In this document: piece by piece, positions 1-13,481 of the stretch
Layout: every line of letters begins with the position of its first letter
Numbering within the stretch: the first letter of the stretch is position 1
DNA from: Nemertoderma westbladi
Lineage: Eukaryota > Xenacoelomorpha > Nemertodermatida > Nemertodermatidae
Direction: 5' to 3'
Assembly (NCBI GenBank): GCA_032718475.1
Contig: JAUCBJ010001849.1
Location: 1 to 64,000 of the forward strand
Length of the DNA: 64,000 nucleotides
Program-made: the position numbers and the translations under genes
Notes under the pieces: generated by a model
Seen by the model: only the letters and a program-made list of their open reading frames with translations
Databases searched by the model: none
What the model was told of the DNA's origin: nothing

Positions 1-3000
1 AACATAATAAAGTAAATAATAATAATAAAGTAAATAATAATAATCAAGTAAATAATAATAATAAAGTAAATAATAAACATAATCAAGTAAATAATAAACA
101 TAATAAAGTAAATAATAAACATAATAAAGTAAATAATAAACATAATAAAGTAAATAATAATAATAAAGTAAATAATAATAATCAAGTAAATAATAATAAC
201 AAAGTAAATAATAAACATAATAAAGTAAATAATAAACATAATAAAGTAAATAATAAACATAATAAAGTAAATAATAATAATAAAGTAAATAATAATAATC
301 AAGTAAATAATAATAATAAAGTAAATAATAAACATAATAAAGTAAATAATAAACATAATAAAGTAAATAATAATAATAAAGTAAATAATAATAATCAAGT
401 AAATAATAATAACAAAGTAAATAATAAACATAATAAAGTAAATAATAAACATAATAAAGTAAATAATAAACATAATAAAGTAAATAATAAACATAATAAA
501 GTAAATAATAATAATAAAGTAAATAATAATAATCAAGTAAATAATAATAACAAAGTAAATAATAAACATAATAAAGTAAATAATAAACATAATAAAGTAA
601 ATAATAAACATAATAAAGTAAATAATAATAATAAAGTAAATAATAATAATCAAGTAAATAATAATAATAAAGTAAATAATAAACATAATCAAGTAAATAA
701 TAATAATAAAGTAAATAATAAACATAATCAAGTAAATAATAATAATAAAGTAAATAATAAACATAATAAAGTAAATAATAATAACAAAGTAAATAATAAA
801 CATAATAAAGTAAATAATAAACATAATAAAGTAAATAATAAACATAATAAAGTAAATAATAAACATAATCAAGTAAATAATAATAACAAAGTAAATAATA
901 AACATAATAAAGTAAATAATAAACATAATCAAGTAAATAATAATAATAAAGTAAATAATAAACATAATCAAGTAAATAATAATAATAAAGTAAATAATAA
1001 TAACAAAGTAAATAATAAACATAATAAAGTAAATAATAAACATAATAAAGTAAATAATAATAACAAAGTAAATAATAAACATAATAAAGTAAATAATAAA
1101 CATAATCAAGTAAATAATAATAATAAAGTAAATAATAATAACAAAGTAAATAATAAACATAATAAAGTAAATAATAAACATAATAAAGTAAATAATAATA
1201 ACAAAGTAAATAATAAACATAATAAAGTAAATAATAAACATAATAAAGTAAATAATAATAACAAAGTAAATAATAAACATAATAAAGTAAATAATAAACA
1301 TAATAAAGTAAATAATAATAACAAAGTAAATAATAAACATAATAAAGTAAATAATAAACATAATCAAGTAAATAATAATAATAAAGTAAATAATAAACAT
1401 AATAAAGTAAATAATAAACATAATAAAGTAAATAATAATAACAAAGTAAATAATAAACATAATAAAGTAAATAATAAACATAATAAAGTAAATAATAAAC
1501 ATAATAAAGTAAATAATAATAACAAAGTAAATAATAAACATAATAAAGTAAATAATAAACATAATAAAGTAAATAATAATAACAAAGTAAATAATAAACA
1601 TAATAAAGTAAATAATAAACATAATCAAGTAAATAATAATAATAAAGTAAATAATAAACATAATCAAGTAAATAATAATAATAAAGTAAATAATAATAAC
1701 AAAGTAAATAATAAACATAATAAAGTAAATAATAAACATAATAAAGTAAATAATAATAACAAAGTAAATAATAAACATAATAAAGTAAATAATAAACATA
1801 ATCAAGTAAATAATAATAATAAAGTAAATAATAAACATAATCAAGTAAATAATAATAATAAAGTAAATAATAATAACAAAGTAAATAATAAACATAATAA
1901 AGTAAATAATAAACATAATAAAGTAAATAATAATAACAAAGTAAATAATAAACATAATAAAGTAAATAATAAACATAATAAAGTAAATAATAATAACAAA
2001 GTAAATAATAAACATAATAAAGTAAATAATAAACATAATAAAGTAAATAATAATAACAAAGTAAATAATAAACATAATAAAGTAAATAATAAACATAATA
2101 AAGTAAATAATAAACATAATAAAGTAAATAATAAACATAATAAAGTAAATAATAAACATAATCAAGTAAATAATAATAATAAAGTAAATAATAAACATAA
2201 TAAAGTAAATAATAATAACAAAGTAAATAATAAACATAATAAAGTAAATAATAAACATAATAAAGTAAATAATAATAACAAAGTAAATAATAAACATAAT
2301 AAAGTAAATAATAAACATAATCAAGTAAATAATAATAATAAAGTAAATAATAAACATAATAAAGTAAATAATAAACATAATCAAGTAAATAATAATAATA
2401 AAGTAAATAATAAACATAATAAAGTAAATAATAAACATAATAAAGTAAATAATAATAACAAAGTAAATAATAAACATAATAAAGTAAATAATAAACATAA
2501 TAAAGTAAATAATAATAACAAAGTAAATAATAAACATAATAAAGTAAATAATAAACATAATCAAGTAAATAATAATAATAAAGTAAATAATAAACATAAT
2601 AAAGTAAATAATAAACATAATCAAGTAAATAATAATAATAAAGTAAATAATAAACATAATAAAGTAAATAATAAACATAATAAAGTAAATAATAATAACA
2701 AAGTAAATAATAAACATAATAAAGTAAATAATAAACATAATAAAGTAAATAATAATAACAAAGTAAATAATAAACATAATAAAGTAAATAATAAACATAA
2801 TCAAGTAAATAATAATAATAAAGTAAATAATAAACATAATCAAGTAAATAATAATAATAAAGTAAATAATAATAACAAAGTAAATAATAAACATAATAAA
2901 GTAAATAATAAACATAATAAAGTAAATAATAATAATAAAGTAAATAATAAACATAATAAAGTAAATAATAAACATAATCAAGTAAATAATAATAATAAAG

Positions 3001-6000
3001 TAAATAATAAACATAATAAAGTAAATAATAAACATAATAAAGTAAATAATAATAACAAAGTAAATAATAAACATAATAAAGTAAATAATAAACATAATAA
3101 AGTAAATAATAATAACAAAGTAAATAATAAACATAATAAAGTAAATAATAAACATAATCAAGTAAATAATAATAATAAAGTAAATAATAAACATAATCAA
3201 GTAAATAATAATAATAAAGTAAATAATAATAACAAAGTAAATAATAAACATAATAAAGTAAATAATAAACATAATAAAGTAAATAATAATAACAAAGTAA
3301 ATAATAAACATAATAAAGTAAATAATAAACATAATCAAGTAAATAATAATAATAAAGTAAATAATAAACATAATAAAGTAAATAATAATAACAAAGTAAA
3401 TAATAAACATAATAAAGTAAATAATAATAACAAAGTAAATAATAAACATAATAAAGTAAATAATAAACATAATCAAGTAAATAATAATAATAAAGTAAAT
3501 AATAAACATAATAAAGTAAATAATAATAACAAAGTAAATAATAAACATAATAAAGTAAATAATAAACATAATCAAGTAAATAATAATAATAAAGTAAATA
3601 ATAAACATAATCAAGTAAATAATAATAATAAAGTAAATAATAAACATAATAAAGTAAATAATAAACATAATAAAGTAAATAATAATAACAAAGTAAATAA
3701 TAAACATAATAAAGTAAATAATAAACATAATAAAGTAAATAATAAACATAATAAAGTAAATAATAATAACAAAGTAAATAATAATAATAAAGTAAATAAT
3801 AAACATAATAAAGTAAATAATAAACATAATAAAGTAAATAATAATAACAAAGTAAATAATAAACATAATAAAGTAAATAATAAACATAATAAAGTAAATA
3901 ATAATAATAAAGTAAATAATAAACATAATAAAGTAAATAATAATAATAAAGTAAATAATAAACATAATAAAGTAAATAATAAACATAATCAAGTAAATAA
4001 TAATAATAAAGTAAATAATAAACATAATAAAGTAAATAATAATAATAAAGTAAATAATAATAATAAAGTAAATAATAAACATAATAAAGTAAATAATAAA
4101 CATAATCAAGTAAATAATAATAATAAAGTAAATAATAAACATAATCAAGTAAATAATAATAATAAAGTAAATAATAAACATAATAAAGTAAATAATAAAC
4201 ATAATAAAGTAAATAATAATAACAAAGTAAATAATAAACATAATAAAGTAAATAATAAACATAATAAAGTAAATAATAATAATAAAGTAAATAATAAACA
4301 TAATAAAGTAAATAATAATAATAAAGTAAATAATAAACATAATAAAGTAAATAATAATAATAAAGTAAATAATAAACATAATAAAGTAAATAATAAACAT
4401 AATAAAGTAAATAATAAACATAATAAAGTAAATAATAAACATAATAAAGTAAATAATAAACATAATAAAGTAAATAATAATAACAAAGTAAATAATAAAC
4501 ATAATAAAGTAAATAATAAACATAATAAAGTAAATAATAAACATAATAAAGTAAATAATAATAATAAAGTAAATAATAAACATAATAAAGTAAATAATAA
4601 ACATAATAAAGTAAATAATAATAACAAAGTAAATAATAAACATAATAAAGTAAATAATAATAATAAAGTAAATAATAAACATAATCAAGTAAATAATAAT
4701 AATAAAGTAAATAATAAACATAATAAAGTAAATAATAATAATAAAGTAAATAATAAACATAATAAAGTAAATAATAAACATAATAAAGTAAATAATAAAC
4801 ATAATAAAGTAAATAATAAACATAATAAAGTAAATAATAATAATAAAGTAAATAATAATAACAAAGTAAATAATAAACATAATCAAGTAAATAATAATAA
4901 TAAAGTAAATAATAAACATAATAAAGTAAATAATAAACATAATAAAGTAAATAATAAACATAATAAAGTAAATAATAATAATAAAGTAAATAATAAACAT
5001 AATCAAGTAAATAATAATAATAAAGTAAATAATAATAACAAAGTAAATAATAAACATAATAAAGTAAATAATAATAATAAAGTAAATAATAATAACAAAG
5101 TAAATAATAAACATAATAAAGTAAATAATAATAATAAAGTAAATAATAAACATAATAAAGTAAATAATAATAATAAAGTAAATAATAATAACAAAGTAAA
5201 TAATAAACATAATAAAGTAAATAATAAACATAATAAAGTAAATAATAAACATAATAAAGTAAATAATAAACATAATAAAGTAAATAATAAACATAATAAA
5301 GTAAATAATAATAATAAAGTAAATAATAATAACAAAGTAAATAATAAACATAATCAAGTAAATAATAATAATAAAGTAAATAATAAACATAATAAAGTAA
5401 ATAATAATAATAAAGTAAATAATAATAACAAAGTAAATAATAAACATAATAAAGTAAATAATAAACATAATAAAGTAAATAATAAACATAATAAAGTAAA
5501 TAATAAACATAATAAAGTAAATAATAAACATAATAAAGTAAATAATAAACATAATAAAGTAAATAATAAACATAATAAAGTAAATAATAAACATAATAAA
5601 GTAAATAATAATAATAAAGTAAATAATAATAATAAAGTAAATAATAAACATAATAAAGTAAATAATAATAATAAAGTAAATAATAATAACAAAGTAAATA
5701 ATAAACATAATCAAGTAAATAATAATAATAAAGTAAATAATAAACATAATAAAGTAAATAATAATAATAAAATAAATAATAAACATAATAAAGTAAATAA
5801 TAAACATAATCAAGTAAATAATAATAATAAAGTAAATAATAAACATAATAAAGTAAATAATAATAATAAAGTAAATAATAATAACAAAGTAAATAATAAA
5901 CATAATAAAGTAAATAATAATAATAAAGTAAATAATAAACATAATAAAGTAAATAATAAACATAATAAAGTAAATAATAATAATAAAGTAAATAATAATA

Positions 6001-6253
6001 ACAAAGTAAATAATAAACATAATCAAGTAAATAATAAACATAATCAAGTAAATAATAATAATAAAGTAAATAATAATAATAAAGTAAATAATAAACATAA
6101 TAAAGTAAATAATAAACATAATAAAGTAAATAATAAACATAATAAAGTAAATAATAATAATAAAGTAAATAATAAACATAATAAAGTAAATAATAAACAT
6201 AATAAAGTAAATAATAAACATAATAAAGTAAATAATAAACATAATAAAGTAAA
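1..6253. repeat. Composite 18/21-bp satellite array, truncated at left edge
   Basis: An A/T-rich tandem array fills the first 6.25 kb and runs off the left edge. Two unit lengths are interleaved: a 21-bp unit containing 'cataataaagtaaataat' and an 18-bp unit lacking the 'cat' extension. Point variants 'aacaaag' and 'aatcaag' recur in a fixed order, so units are grouped into higher-order blocks. I estimate about 310 units. Short minus-strand ORFs of Leu/Phe/Thr repeats arise only because both unit lengths are multiples of three. The array ends abruptly at unique sequence near 6254. No gene is visible in it. Confidence 0.97.
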
Positions 6254-6302
6254 TGATATTGTGATGTAATTAGTGTACCAGATACCGATATATCAGATAC
6301 CG

Positions 6303-6496
6303 ATTTACTTGTGATTCGTTTTGATTCTATATTTACATGTGATTGCTTTTGAATCTATATTTACTTGTGATTGCTTTTGATTCTATATTTACTTGTGATT
6401 GCTTTTGATTCTATATTTACTTGTGATTGCTTTTGAATCTATATTTACTTGTGATTGCTTTTGATTCTATATTTACTTGTGATTGCTTTTGATTCG
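6303..6496. repeat. 28-bp tandem repeat, about 7 copies
   Basis: Seven near-identical copies with period 28, starting at 6303, 6331, 6359, 6387, 6415, 6443 and 6471, each containing 'acttgtgattgcttttga'. The block lies just outside the large satellite and is unrelated to it. Confidence 0.93.
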
Positions 6497-6757
6497 ATCA
6501 TCTTTCTCTAACGTCCCAATAATAAACTCCGGGGGTAACATTGGTAAACGGATCTGTCCCAACAGATCCGGAAGCTCAGAGAGACGCGAAGCCAGGTCGT
6601 GTTGGATCCACTTCATTACTGACAAATAAACCTCCACCTAGAAATAAATCGAAGAAAGTTTCAAAAAAGGGAAAGAAAACGACAGACGCAGGTCGCAGAT
6701 TAACAATTAGGAATTTATATTACGAATATTAAGAATTTATAAGAGATTAGGAATTTA
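6497..6757. other. Non-coding flank with local direct repeats
   Basis: Between the 28-bp repeat and the LINE. It contains two copies of 'attaggaatttatatt' about 38 bp apart. A 63-codon open frame at 6541-6732 begins at TTG and has no recognisable domain, so I do not call it a gene. Confidence 0.6.
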
Positions 6758-6767
6758 TATTCCAAAA

Positions 6768-9700
6768 GTCAGGTCAGGCCTCGAGATCCTGCTACCACTA
6801 TGGCAGTAATGTGGTACTACCTGTAGCTGTCAGCCCAGTAGGGCAGGCCAGATAAGCTCCAGTAGCCTATTCATTATTTAGTTGATTGAGAGTGGGTTGG
6901 TTTCAGCCCCGTCAACTAAATAAGTCATTGAGGGCTACAGCGCCTAGGGTACCATTGAAGGCAAAGGCTTGAGTACGTATCTGCAGAGATGATACACGCC
7001 CCCACTGTCTATACTGGATGCTCCTCTACCAGTGCTAGGTAACCTAACCCAGGAGGCACACTTGGTTCAGGGTACGGTACTGTAACAAAAGGACCCCTAC
7101 AGTTGGCAGCAGGGCTGTAGGCCATGGATAGGCAGAAGGTAATCAACCAACGTCTATACATGCTGACAAGGTTGGAGGAATGTAATCAACCAACGGTGAC
7201 CTACTGCGAAGATGCTTGTGGGAGTTGCAACCACAAGCGGTTTACTCTCGCAACTGAAAGATAGGAGTATGAGAACCCTCCAGGAGAAATACAGGCTCGG
7301 TCGTCACCCGGGTCAACAAGGACCGCGTCCCTCAGTGGTATACTAGGCTGGGGTCGATAAATCGGCTACTGGAACAGAAGACAGAGAAGAAAGAAGAACC
7401 AACCTGTTGAAATGTAAAAAGACACTAAATATTGCTGCAATGAACGCACGCACGCTGATAGCACATACCAAACAGGGTGACATGGTCGCTCTGGCAATGG
7501 AATATAACATCGACATCATCTGCATCCAAGAACATCGGATTTGTCATGAAGACACTGCCATAAAGTACAATGACATTGGAAATGGAAGGACATTAGTAAC
7601 AAGCTCAGCAGTAAGAAACCCGGCCAATGCATCAATTGGTGGAGTAGGAATTCTGCTAAGCCCATTTGCACTTAAGACCCTAAACAACATCGAATCTATA
7701 AATTCCAGGGTTGTGATCGCAACATTTGATAGGAATCCCAAGGCAACAGTTATATGTTGCTACAGTCCAACCAATGCCTCAGAACCAGAACAAGCAGTCA
7801 AGTTTTATGAAAATCTGACGGGACTTATAAAGGACATTCCGAAACACAATGTTAAAGCTATTGCTGGTGACCTGAATGCGCAAATTGGCCCAGAAGACAT
7901 CAAGGGTTACACCTATAACACCAGTTCTAACAGAAATGGGTATTTACTTTTAGACCTAATGGAAGAATGTGAATTGATACCAACAAACAACACATTCGAT
8001 AAGAGTAAGGGGAAGCTATGGACCTTTCAATACCCTAATGGAACCAAAGCACATCTTGATTACATCCTTTTAAACAAAAAGTGGAGAAACAGCATGATCA
8101 ACTGCGAGGCATACAGCTCGTTCAACCTAATTGGTTCGGACCACATAATTGTGACTGCAGAGATCAGACTCAGTTTGAAAGCCAGCAAACCAAGGACAAG
8201 CAAGCAAATCAACTATGACTGGGAGAAACTCAGAACTGACAATGCCGTAAAGGATGCTTACACAAAACCGCTTTGAAACACTTCAGTCAATGGATGAAGA
8301 CCAATCCACCAATTCAATATACCAGAATATAATAACAGCCCACAAGGAATCAGCTAAGAGGCATATCCCCCAGAAACCCAAACGAAAACAGTATGTGCCA
8401 TGGCAAAACTCTGAGGTTACTTGTAAGAGAGAAGATCTTAAGATAGCCTAGAAAGTTAAAACCGAACAACCAACAACCGAAAACATTAACAAGGTTGAGA
8501 AAGCTAAGGACGATCTTAAATTGGCCTACAACATCAGCCAGGAAAAGTACATACAGGGTAAAATTGAAGCAATTACAACTGCTCACATACAGCAACAATC
8601 AAGACTTACCTGGCAAACTGTAAATGAGGTATCTGGTCGGAAAAGTTGTGCAAAGGGGTGCCTCAAAGCCGATAGTCCCGAAGAACGTGTGGGGAAGTGG
8701 AAAAATCACTTCAGCAACTTGCTTGGGCAGCCACCAAACATCGAGGTCAGCCCTACAAGGAAAATATATGACAAGACACTACCTATAGAAACAGGGGACT
8801 TCACACCTGCCGAACTCCAAACAAGCATTAAAAGCATGTCCAATAATAAAGCGAGTGGATTAGATGAAATCCCAGCGGAGGTATGGAAAACCTGAGTGCT
8901 AAACAGACCATTATTGAATGTTTGCAACCGGATGTTAAAAGGGGAAAAGCCACCACCAATTTGGACTAAAGGTCAACTAAAGCCTTTCCCCAAGAAAGGA
9001 GACCTCGGCATACCAACAAACTATCGTGGGATCTGTCTGCTTGTGGTAGCTGCCAAAATATACAATAAAATGATTCTATATAGGATTAGACCTCACATAG
9101 AGAAACTACTGCGTAAGAGCCAAAACGGATTTCGACCAAGTAGATCAACAATAGCTCAGATACTTGCACTACGGAGACTGATTGAAGGAATTAAGTCAAA
9201 GAATCTCCCCGCAGTCATGACTTTTGTGGACTTCAAGACTTCAAGAAGGCATCCGACTTCATCCATAGAGGTAAAATGCTTGAAATCCTAAGAGCTTATG
9301 GAATACCAGAAGTAATTGTTGCTGGCATTGGATTGTTATATTGTGACACAGAAGCGCAGGTACTCTCACCAGATGGTGACACTGAGTTTTTCTCAATCCT
9401 GGCTGGCGTACTGCAAGGTGACACATTAGCACCATTACTATTTGTAATTGTGCTGGATTACGCAATGAGGACGGCCACAAAGGGTAAAGATCTGGGATTC
9501 ACACTTCAAGAACGCAGAAGTAGTAGATATCCGGCAACTACAGTCACAGACACCGACTTTGCGGATGACATCGCCCTGCTCTCTAATACGCTAGCAGATG
9601 CACAGCTTCTACTAAATAAAGTGGAGAGGGCTGCTAAGGAGGTTGGATTGCATATAAATGCTACCAAGACCGAATTCATGACCTTTAATGTTCATGGAAA

Positions 9701-10310
9701 CTTGACAACCATTGATAATAATCAACTAAGGAAGGTTGACGACTTCCAGTGCCTTGGATCATGGATAGAGAGTAGCAAAAAGGACATAGAAGTTAGGAAA
9801 GCAAAGGCTTGGGTAGCTCTATCAAAAATGGATACCATCTGGAAATCAGATCACTCCAGGCACCTGAAGACTAAGTTCTTTCGAGCCACAGTGGAAAGTG
9901 TACTTTTATACGGGGGTGAGACCTGGACACTGACTAAATCACTTGAACAACGAATTGATGGTTGCTACACAAGACTACTAAGGGCAACCCTAAACATCAG
10001 CTGGAGACAACACATGACAAACGCCGAGCTTTATGGTACAATACCACCTGTATCAACCACCCTCCGTGAACGAAGATTAAGATTCAGTGGGCACTGCTGG
10101 CGAAGTAAAGACGAGGTCATACCAGATCTACTTTTCTGGCAACCAACTCATGGAAAGCGTAGTCGTGGACGACCGGCCATAACATATATAGATCAACTTG
10201 AAAGGGATACTGAACTTGGGAGAAACGAAATTGCGACAACTATGGAGAATCGGGCAGCCTGGAAGGATCTCATTTCCACTGTCCGAGCTCTGTCGACCTA
10301 GTAGTAGTAG
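6768..10310 (+). mobile_element. Full-length RTE-like non-LTR retrotransposon
   Basis: The element is bounded by a 10-bp direct duplication, 'tattccaaaa', at 6758-6767 and 10311-10320, as expected from target-primed reverse transcription. It has a ~640-bp 5' untranslated region, an endonuclease-reverse transcriptase ORF and a 3' end made of (tag)n repeats directly before the right duplication. Length (3.5 kb), gene order (apurinic-type endonuclease then RT) and the simple-repeat 3' tail resemble RTE-type elements often annotated in animal genomes as craniofacial development protein 2-like. The clade call rests on recognition without a tree. The copy is dead: its ORF has two frameshifts and two in-frame stops. 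Confidence 0.88.
7407..10301 (+). pseudogene. Endonuclease-reverse transcriptase ORF of the RTE-like LINE (broken)
   Basis: 7407-8276 encodes an exonuclease-endonuclease-phosphatase (EEP) domain: 'CIQEH' carries the catalytic Glu, 'GDLNAQIG' the Asp/Asn pair and 'SDHIIV' the terminal Asp-His. After about 8260 the frame moves, consistent with one extra A in an AAAA run, and continues through a TAG at 8449-8451 and a TGA at 8893-8895 into the RT fingers, where 'NGFRPSRST' is visible. At about 9230-9250 an 8-bp tandem duplication (gacttcaa twice) shifts the frame inside motif A. The last part, 9276-10301, has motif B ('GVLQGDTLAPLLF'), motif C ('FADDIALLS') and the thumb. No in-frame ATG precedes the endonuclease; the first Met is at 7440. 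The lesions show an inactive copy. Translation ends at 10301, just before the (tag)n tail. Confidence 0.9.
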
Positions 10311-10320
10311 TATTCCAAAA

Positions 10321-10545
10321 TATGGCTGTTTATTGTAGGAGAGTCGGAACAGTGAGCCGTCAGCAAACTGCAATCTATAATTATACCAGGGCCTAAATAC
10401 TATATTTAATGCATCGCATGTGACAACCTTAATTAACGAACGAGGATACCAAAATATATAATATAATAAAATATAATTAATTAATTAATTAAATAATAAT
10501 TAATATCCTGTATTATCTAAATCACTTTAACACAGGTGAATATTA
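10321..10545. other. A/T-rich intergenic sequence
   Basis: Follows the right target-site duplication of the LINE. It holds an A/T-rich stretch with repeated 'ttaattaa'. No gene is seen. It would be the first part of the intron downstream of the BTB exon on the minus strand. Confidence 0.5.
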
Positions 10546-10608
10546 TTACAATTTCAAACAACTATAAATCACGCTATATAACAGAAAGATTAATGATGAC
10601 TCTCTCAC

Positions 10609-11162
10609 CTCCGAACGGACGGTTATATCGTTAGACGCGAGGTATTTGAGAAGGAAGTCCTTGGAGACGTTGAGGAACTCCGTGGTGGAGGCAACGGCCA
10701 CGAAGTTACTAGCGATACACGCGTCAGCGGCTCGCACCAACTCGGCGTGGTTGTGGGCCTCGGCCAGGGCTAGGATCTCCAGACAGTTAGTCGCATCGAG
10801 ATGCGTGTTGAGGAACTCGCAGCAGGCGCGCGCAACCACGTTCACCTGGAGGATGGACGCGGCGTAAAGTAGCGACTGGACGTTCTGCGTTGTAACTATG
10901 AGTCGTCCGCAGTACATACAGGTTACCAAGGCCTGCAACGCCTCGGGGTCGATGTCGTGAATGGGGATGGTGTAACGGGACTTCTCGATCATACCGCTGG
11001 TAAACATCGCCCGGAAGTAGTGAGATATACTGGCGAGGACGAGTCGATGGCAGGGGATGAGTCGGGAGCCACAGCTGAGCTCCACGTCGCACAGAGTCCC
11101 GTCGGCCGCGAACTGCCGGAGAGCCGCGAAACAATCGGTCCACAGGTTCGCGAACTCAAACT
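10609..11162 (-). CDS. BTB-BACK exon of a kelch-like/BTB protein (partial)
   Basis: The minus-strand frame reads through a BTB/POZ fold: 'GTLCDVEL' leads into 'IPCHRLVLASISHYFRAMF', then 'MIEKSRYTIPIHDIDPEAL', then the helical part ending 'LLYAASILQV'. A BACK domain follows ('CEFLNTHLDATNCLEILALAEAH'). In animals such proteins usually act as substrate adaptors of Cullin-3 ubiquitin ligases, often with C-terminal kelch repeats. The exon ends at a good splice donor (GAG|GTGAGA, last exon base 10609). A plausible acceptor (gctgtag) places its start at 11162. No ATG lies in frame upstream before the minisatellite at 11205, so the first exon is missing or lies farther right. No kelch repeats are found between here and position 1, where satellite and a LINE occupy the space, so the gene may be split by long introns or may be a remnant. 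Confidence 0.8.
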
Positions 11163-11204
11163 CTACAGCAGCGGGGCTAGTCGGGTCCCCGGGCGTTAGT
11201 GTAT

Positions 11205-11600
11205 TGGAGGAGGGGGAACTAGGGAGGCGCCCTGGAGGATAAATAAATAAAAGTAGAGAGGAGGGGCGCTAGGGAGGCGCCCTGGAGGATAAACAAACAA
11301 ATAGAAGTAACGGGGGGGGGGGGACTAGGGAGGCGCCCTGGAGGATAAATAAATAAAAGTAGAGAGGAGGGGCGCTAGGGAGGCGCCCTGGAGGATAAAC
11401 AAATAAAAGTAGAGAGGAGGGGCGCTAGGGAGGCGCCCTGGAGGATAAACAAACAAATAGAAGTAGGGGGGGGGGTAGGGAGGCGTCCTGGAGGATAAAC
11501 AAATAGAAGTAGAGGGGGGGGGGGGGTAGGGAGGCGTCCTGGGGGATAAACAAATAGAAGTAGAGGGGGGGTAGGGAGGCGTCCTGGAGGATAAACTTCC
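11205..11600. repeat. ~50-56-bp GC-rich minisatellite, about 8 copies
   Basis: Repeats of 'agggaggcgccctggagg' spaced 50-57 bp apart (for example 11221, 11271, 11327, 11377), separated by 'ataaacaaataaaagtag' and by G tracts of variable length (12 Gs at 11312-11323). The core contains the palindrome 'ggcgcc'. Proline-rich open frames on the minus strand are by-products of the repeat. Confidence 0.92.
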
Positions 11601-11622
11601 AGAGGTGTGGGGGGGGGGGGGG

Positions 11623-13481
11623 TAACGCAACGATTTTGAACATTTCTTCGGCTAAGATCGTGAAATTTTGCAAACATAGCGATTTTTGTGATATTTTACC
11701 AATACGATAGGTGGAGCTTTGCAAACGTCGTCATTTTTGAGAATGTTCAGTACAATAAAATAAAATCGAATTGCTGTACATCATAAAAATGTCCTTTCTT
11801 TTATAAAAATTATATTCAGTAGTATTTCATTCATTTTCTTTATACTTCAGTGCCTGTAATTACAGGTAGGCCCTACTTGGTTTTGCGACACAAAAATTCA
11901 TGTATTTTTCTTTCTACTTAAATTTGGCAGTATTTATCTTGGTTACACTGCTTTTCTAACCAAAACAATAAACGATTTCATTACAAATTTAAGCAAAGGA
12001 GCAGGTTTCAGAAATGGGGTTCTGGGTCACTATCACTAATGACCTTTTGATAAGAGTGGGGGGGGGGGGGGGGGGGGGGGGGTTCTGGGGCACTAATGAG
12101 ATTTTGATAAAGGGGGGGGGGGGGGGGGGCTGCCAAAAATACCCTTTTTGGATGACGGTAAATTAATTTAAATTAATTAATTAATAGGCCTAGTGTATGT
12201 CGTGTGTGTGCGTACAGTTTGATATCGTACGGTAAATACGTTCAGTTTACAAATAATATTACCGGTACATCGGTAGGCAGATAGGCGGTACTGTTAATTT
12301 TATTTATAGTGTGTACCGGTACGGGCATTAAAAGCAATAGCTTCCTTACAGCATTAATAGCCTATGGTAATAATGCAATTGTGTCATATTACCAATTATC
12401 ATTAGGCCTACATATTAGAAGCCCTAGAAATCAAAAGTCTAGAAATTTTTAATTAATCGATCATTTTTTAATACGTTTTATTCTAAGTAAAATTATTATT
12501 AAGCAATTATTATATTACTGTATTTACAGTGCATATTTTTAGGAATTGTGGTATTTTGTACAATAATAAATCAATTTGCAGTTTGTGGCATTTATTAATA
12601 GGCAGATAGGGGCTAGATAAATAGCAGTTTTAGTTAATTAGGTAATTATATGCAATATTATAGTGCAATTTATGCTAATCAAGTATTGTTATTATTGATA
12701 CTATTGTAGGCTTATTACGTCAATAAATAACTGAATAAACTTTCATATTAGATTTTTTAATAAGGGCATAGAGGAATCAACAAACTTTGAAAAGGAGTGG
12801 TTGGTATGCCATGGACATATCTGAATCAACAAACTTTTGAAAAAAGTATAAGTTGTTCGCCATGGGGATAGGGGAATTATTAAAGTTTGTAAAAAAAAGT
12901 AGGCCGATAAGTGGCTCGCCACTGCAGCACGGGGATAGGGGAAGCGACCAAAAAATTATTAGTGCCTCGTGCTGTCGTGCCTCAAATGTGATAGGCTATT
13001 ACAGTATTAGGCTGTTAGGCCAAACCATTAAACATATCTACACCTAGAGCTAGACCTACCGCCTACTGACCTACGACAGACTGACGCACCGACCGACCAT
13101 CTGCCATCTACCGCTACAAGCTACCGGTACTTACATCGCGATGTCGCCTTCGATGTACCGGTACTGGTAGATGGGGATGTCAATGAATCCGAATCGCCAT
13201 CCAACTTGATACATTTTGATGTGTCGCTGTTGATCACTTCCATCCCGATCCTGTCTGTGCCTTTTACACTGTCAAAGTTAAGTTATGCAAAGTGAAACGG
13301 CTGAACGGTAAACCTGTAAACGGCAACACGGCCTGACGAGTTCAGGAGTTTTTCGATGGATCCAGGTATCAGTGTAGGCCTACCTGCCTACTGGCTGACT
13401 GGCCTATAGTCTGATAGTATATAGGCCTATACCTGTATACTGCTATAGTCTGAAAGTATATCATGTCAGTATGTCTATCAC
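11623..13481. other. Non-coding region with two long poly(dG) tracts
   Basis: No gene is recognised. 12058-12082 is 25 consecutive Gs and 12112-12129 is 18. They terminate two tandem copies of a ~55-bp segment ('ttctgggtcact...ttttgataa'). The rest is A/T-rich and scattered with the palindromes 'taggccta' and 'accggt', which recur throughout the non-coding parts of the window. Confidence 0.7.

Noticed and set aside
1106-6004. Series of minus-strand ORFs of 64-160 codons with Leu/Phe/Thr repeats
   Set aside because: They are produced by the 18/21-bp satellite, whose units contain no stop in that frame; no start context, domain or unique sequence supports a gene.
1-6253. CRISPR-like direct repeat array
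   Set aside because: Units are contiguous with no unique spacers, and the context is eukaryotic.
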